A model generated the notes under the pieces. That model saw only the letters and a list, made by a program, of their open reading frames with translations. It was not told where the DNA came from and did no database searches. Position numbers and translations under genes: made by a program. Shown one piece after another: positions 59,955-64,000 of a DNA stretch of 64,000 nucleotides; position 1 is the stretch's first letter, and every line of letters starts with the position of its first letter. This DNA comes from Capitella teleta. Taxonomy: Eukaryota; Annelida; Polychaeta; Capitellidae. Where the stretch lies: contig KB300643.1 in assembly GCA_000328365.1 (NCBI GenBank), positions 29,723 to 93,722 on the forward strand, in the 5' to 3' direction.

Positions 59955-60780
59955 ACAGTAATAAGGTATTAATAAATGAAAAAATAAATATAATTGAAAA
60001 TATAAATGGGAAAATTATCAGAATGAATGGTCATTATGGTGAGGTTACTCAGTGCTGTTTGGCTGCTTGTCCTGAAATCAGACCTGAATTAAGCTTCTCT
60101 TTTCCTCTTTTTTTCCCTCAGTAGACTTAATGTATTAATTGCAGTAATACAAGCAAATAATAATATATAATTTTCTCATATTTTTATATATAATTTGAGC
60201 ATTCAATTGTACAACAAAAAATACATAAAAAGTGTGAATTTGTTTTATCAGTTGACTCACACATTATTTAGCTTGCACATGATAGCTATGAGGACATAAT
60301 AACATGGTGATGCAGCTGGTGGGGCAGGTAGACTTACCTTTCTCCTTCAGGTACTGTTGTCAATGTGGCATGCATTCTCCTGTCACCTACCTGTCATTTT
60401 GAGATGAGCCTCAACATAATATGGATGCATGCAGCCAGCAAATTGAACATTCATACTATCATGGGCTTCCAGTCTTCAGCTCTCATTTTGTAATTATTGA
60501 ATATTATTGCACTCTGCAGATTATTTCAGCTTGTACTTAATTTCTTACTGATATATCTTTTTTGTCCGACAGTTGTGTTATAGGCCCTTGAGTAATGATA
60601 TGCATCCCGTCGAACAGTATAATTTGATGCACCTGAGACTTGGTTTGCATCTGTAATTGATTGTGTTATTCAAAGTTTTTACAAATAACTATTTTATAGT
60701 CCTTCAAAAGCTTATATCAGTTCTTATGATCATAACAGCTCTGTAAGCATTAATTGCTTGGTGTTTTTGAGGCCTCTAAC
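58510..60780. other. Intergenic DNA without a recognised gene
   Basis: The left part is mixed and the right part AT-rich, with an ATT microsatellite at about 59925-59954. 59340-59620 resembles a dispersed repeat in style (GC-rich patch GCGATCGCCGCCGCCATCGC), but no borders are visible. Confidence 0.45.
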
Positions 60781-60789
60781 TAGGTTGAA

Positions 60790-61385
60790 ACTTTCAATCC
60801 AGACATGAATTGATATAGTTAATTTTTACAATCTTTTAAACTTGTACTAATTACTATGATAAACTAGCTGTATACTTTCAATATTATTGGTCTTCAAAGA
60901 CCATTTATAGCTGATTCCAATGCTGCAAACCTTTTGCATTTATCTTAAATCATTTTTGAGATACAGTTGTTTGCGAGATGTTATACTCGGGACGGCTTTT
61001 TGAATTATTGGTTCAATATTAATGATCCTTCAACCTGCACTCAATATTATGATAGATAAGCTATAGCTTTTATTGATATTGGCATTTAAAGACCATTGAA
61101 AGCTGATTCCAATGCTGCAAACCTTTTATTTTTCTCTTTAATAAATGCTGAGATACAGTTCTTTGTGGGATCTTACACTCGGTCGACTCTTTGAATTCTT
61201 GGTTAAATTTTTAATATTTTTCAACTGGCACTCATTACTATGTCAGACTACCTATAGCTTTCATAGTTATATGCCTTTAAAGACCATTTAAAGCTGATTA
61301 CAATGCTGCAAACCTTTTGTTTCTATCTTAATTAATGGCTGAGATACGGTTGTTTGCGGGATCTCATACTCAGCCAGATCTTTGG
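60790..61385. repeat. Three tandem copies of a ~191-bp unit
   Basis: The word GCTGATT(C/A)CAATGCTGCAAAC occurs at about 60910, 61102 and 61293, giving periods of 192 and 191. Each copy continues into GAGATAC(A/G)GTT(G/C)TTTG(C/T)G and ACTCGG/CAG. The copies are clearly diverged (roughly a fifth of positions by eye). They end about 330 bases upstream of the DDX43-like coding start. Confidence 0.82.
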
Positions 61386-61719
61386 GTCTAAGTCAAAATC
61401 TCAAATCCCATTACTTTACATGTTAACACGCGTCACCAAAGAATTCGCGAATTTTAGCCACTAAAAATTAAATAACTTTTGAACTAATAAAGATAAAAAC
61501 AAAATTCTTTCAGTTTCATCTTATTTAGATCACAAACTATCATTTGATACCATTTTCAATGATATCAAATGAATTTGAAATTTTTGTGCACATACCTAGT
61601 CTGTGTTTGCTCTGATATAATGGATATCGTTCTAACTCTAAGCAGAATTGTTATTTATTTCAAACTCTGTTTTCATGAGTCAAATATTAATTACACTGAA
61701 TTCTGCTTGATTTACAGAA

Positions 61720-63532
61720 ATGGATGATGATGATGATTGGGGAGATGAGCCTTACTTCCCTCCCCCTCAGACGATAAAGCAGTCGTCCTTCCCCTCTCCT
61801 CACAGGGGAATCGGCAGGAGTCGAGGGAGGGGAAGAGGCCACAGTTTTGGAGGCGGCTTCTCCCGTGACCCTCAACCCAGACGGGATAATCAGGTATCTG
61901 GTTTCCAGTCATCCAATGGAGGAGACGCCTCTGCTGAGATAGATATCGCTTCCACAGACGTTGGAAGAATAATTGGTAAGCACATAACAAGAGGTAATTT
62001 ACTGTTTGATGCTCAATCATAATATCCAGGCAAGGGAGGATCCAAGATTCGTCAAATCCAGGATGATTCTGGTGCTCGTGTTGAAGTTCCCCGTGACAGA
62101 AACGGAGATCGTGTTGCTGTTCAGTTGAGTGGATCCGAGGAATCCGTGGCCAAAGCGAAAGAGATTATTCAGGAAATCGTCAGTGATCAAGGTGGGCATG
62201 GTTTTGGAGACGCTGATCGATCTGTCGGTGCCAAGAATCGTGGATTTGGTGATGAACGAAATGGATTTGATGATCGAAGCAATGGATTTGGAGGTGGAGG
62301 CAGGAGAGGCGGAGGTAGCTTTGGAGGAGGAGGAGGCTTCGGAAGTAGAGGAGGAGGTGGATTTGCAGGAGAAAGCAGGAATGGGAATTCTGATGGAGCT
62401 TCAGGCGAGGTAGAAGTGGCATCATCTCTCGTCGGTAAAATAATTGGTAAGGTTCACATTGCGTTCTGTTTTGTGATTAATTCTCTGATATTTTGACAGG
62501 GAAAGGTGGATCCAAGATCCGACAGATTCAGGATGACTCTGGTTGTCACGTGGACGTTCCCAGGGGCCGTGACAGTGATGTGGTCATGGTGCAACTGAGC
62601 GGCTCAGAGGAAGCTGTGGCAAAGGCCAAGGAGATGATCCTGGAGCTCACAAGCGATGACGGGGGAAGGGGCTTTGGTTCCTCCTCACGCGGAGGATTTG
62701 GCGACAGAGGAGGGGGCTTTGGAGGGGGAGGGGACTTTGGAAGGGGTGGCAGTAGTAATGGCGGCTATGATTATGAGAAAGCCTTCGAAGTAAATGCCAG
62801 ATTAGCGGAAGAGCTAAATTCCAAACCGTGGTTTGGTGCTGACGCACAGGCCGCTCTTGACCAGAGCGCAGCCCCCAAGAGGCCTCAGATCGACTGGGAA
62901 GGCCTGAAGAAAGAATCTGAAATCGCCTCTAAACTCAAATGGGAAGGTGTGTGGGTGTGTGTGGATTGTGTGTTGCACTGTATCTGTGCTGTTGTTAGGT
63001 TTCTGCAAAGTGAACAAAGACTTTTACGTGGAAGATCCGGAAGTGGGAAACATGGACCCAGAGGAAGTGGCGCATATAAGGAAAACCAACAACAACATTA
63101 TGGTCGTAAACTTGGCAGAAGGCGAAAAATCCAAGGAGCCCATCCCAAATCCCGTCAAAACATTTGCGCACGCATTCCAACATTATCGTGAGTTCCTTGT
63201 TTGCAAGTCTTTTAATGTTCTTTCACTGTTTTCTCTTTTTGATCAGCGGAAATCATGTCTGAGATTTTGAAAGCTGGCTTCACGACTCCATCTCCCATCC
63301 AGATGCAAGGATGGCCCATTGCACTGCAGGGAATCGATCTGATTGGCATCGCTCAAACAGGCACAGGCAAAACACTCGCTTTCCTGCTCCCTGCGTTTAT
63401 CCACATTGAGGGCCAGGAGATCCCGCGCAAGGACAGGGAGGGCCCTACAGTCCTTGTGCTCTCTCCCACCAGGGAACTTGCTCTACAGATTGAGAGTGAG
63501 GTCAACAAGTACAGTTACAAGAATATTAAATG
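61720..63532 (+). CDS. DDX43: DDX43-like DEAD-box RNA helicase with two KH domains (3' end outside window)
   Basis: An ATP-dependent RNA helicase; vertebrate DDX43 is linked to the germline. Exons seen: 61720-61975, 62030-62446, 62500-62946, 62999-63187 and 63247-63532, about 531 residues so far. Order: acidic start MDDDDDWGDEPYFP, RG-rich stretch, KH domain 1 (DVGRIIGKGGSKIRQIQDD), Gly-rich linker, KH domain 2 (LVGKIIGKGGSKIRQIQDD), Gly-rich linker, an IDWEGLKKES linker and KDFYVED, the Q motif GFTTPSPIQMQ, motif I AQTGTGKT (near 472), and motif Ia PTRELAL. The last exon ends in phase 2 at the KYSYKNIK.. position. DEAD, SAT and the second RecA lobe must lie beyond 64000. Human DDX43 has one KH domain; two here is a difference. 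The KH domains are split by phase-1 introns as in the neighbour at 54840. Confidence 0.92.
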
Positions 63533-63542
63533 GTCAGTGAAT

Positions 63543-63645
63543 TAGGGCTGGGCGGATATTGCTTCAACACGGATACACGGATAACGGATATCCGTGTTAC
63601 TAATATCCGACGGATACGGATACGGACACGGATATTTATGCCCAA
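63543..63645 (+). mobile_element. Possible hAT-type transposon end inside a DDX43-like intron
   Basis: The text starts TAGGGCTGGGCGGATA and continues with many GGATA/ATCCG words in both orientations. Many hAT elements begin TAGGGCTGGGC or similar and carry subterminal repeats of this kind. The opposite end is not visible before the window stops, so this is tentative. Confidence 0.35.
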
Positions 63646-64000
63646 ACATGGGAGGATGCACCTGCAGCGCAATGCCCCAGCGCCTGGCACACGCTGTGAG
63701 CGCAAAAGCCACGCTCTACCTGCAGCAGTTAAAGACAAGCGACCTTGACCTACCGCTTGCTTCTTGTGCATTTCTTTTATCAAAACATTCAGAATAAGAT
63801 TCAAGAGGTATCGCACATGCAGACAGCTCGCTTGCCTGTCGATTTCACAGAGGTGAATTCCTTATCAGCGCAAGCTATTTCAAGTATTTTTCCCCAACTT
63901 CACGAGTCGCAGATTATAATCCCAAGACGGAACGATAGTAACGGCAATTATTGTTCTATAGAAAGTTTGAAATAATGCAAGTCGCTAGATCGCATAGTAG
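63646..64000 (+). other. Intron sequence of the DDX43-like gene, or interior of the possible element
   Basis: No exon with helicase motifs is seen between 63533 and the end; the frames present are short and do not fit the family. Confidence 0.45.

Overview
The window is animal (metazoan) nuclear DNA. Its genes have many short introns, often 45-100 bp, and their products (FREM1, ADAMTS6/10, a peripherin-type tetraspanin, carnosine N-methyltransferase) are animal families. The exact phylum cannot be read from the sequence. Compact introns and many short ACATGTAC-like and ACTAGTAG-like words suggest an invertebrate such as a sponge or lophotrochozoan, but this is only a guess. Two 50-base N runs mark assembly gaps. 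I saw no CRISPR, tRNA or rRNA, and no LTR, retrovirus-like or Polinton-like element.

Layout. From 1 to 2.5 kb there are two tandem dihydrofolate reductase genes (+); the first lacks its 5' end in this window, and the second is complete but divergent. From 2.7 to 4.2 kb lies a dead LINE interrupted by a 704-bp TTAA-flanked DNA element. From 4.5 to 8.3 kb is a complete carnosine N-methyltransferase gene (-), whose long first intron holds a second TTAA element. From 8.3 to 21.8 kb there is no convincing gene, but a 2.1-kb minisatellite of 16-bp units with higher-order structure occupies 10.9-13.06 kb. From 21.8 to 35.2 kb is a complete FREM1-like extracellular matrix gene (+). Convergent to it, 36.2-46.6 kb holds a complete ADAMTS6/10-type metalloprotease gene (-, 23 exons). 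A three-exon peripherin/ROM1-type tetraspanin gene is nested on the other strand inside one of its introns. From 46.7 to 54.8 kb the DNA is mostly non-coding, with a second inverted copy of the 704-bp element and a mariner-type element. From 54.8 to 55.8 kb is a two-KH/RGG RNA-binding gene (+). It is a paralogue of the KH part of a DDX43-type DEAD-box helicase gene that starts at 61.7 kb (+) and runs off the right edge. Between the pair lie an AT microsatellite, an 891-bp inverted-repeat element and a three-copy ~191-bp tandem repeat.

How the genes relate. FREM1 and ADAMTS6/10 products both act in the extracellular matrix and sit tail to tail. The two KH genes share intron positions and come from duplication, as do the two DHFR genes. 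No single pathway unites the window. All exon joins were made by hand from GT/AG signals, reading phase and recalled family sequences; every listed CDS keeps an open frame across all its junctions.
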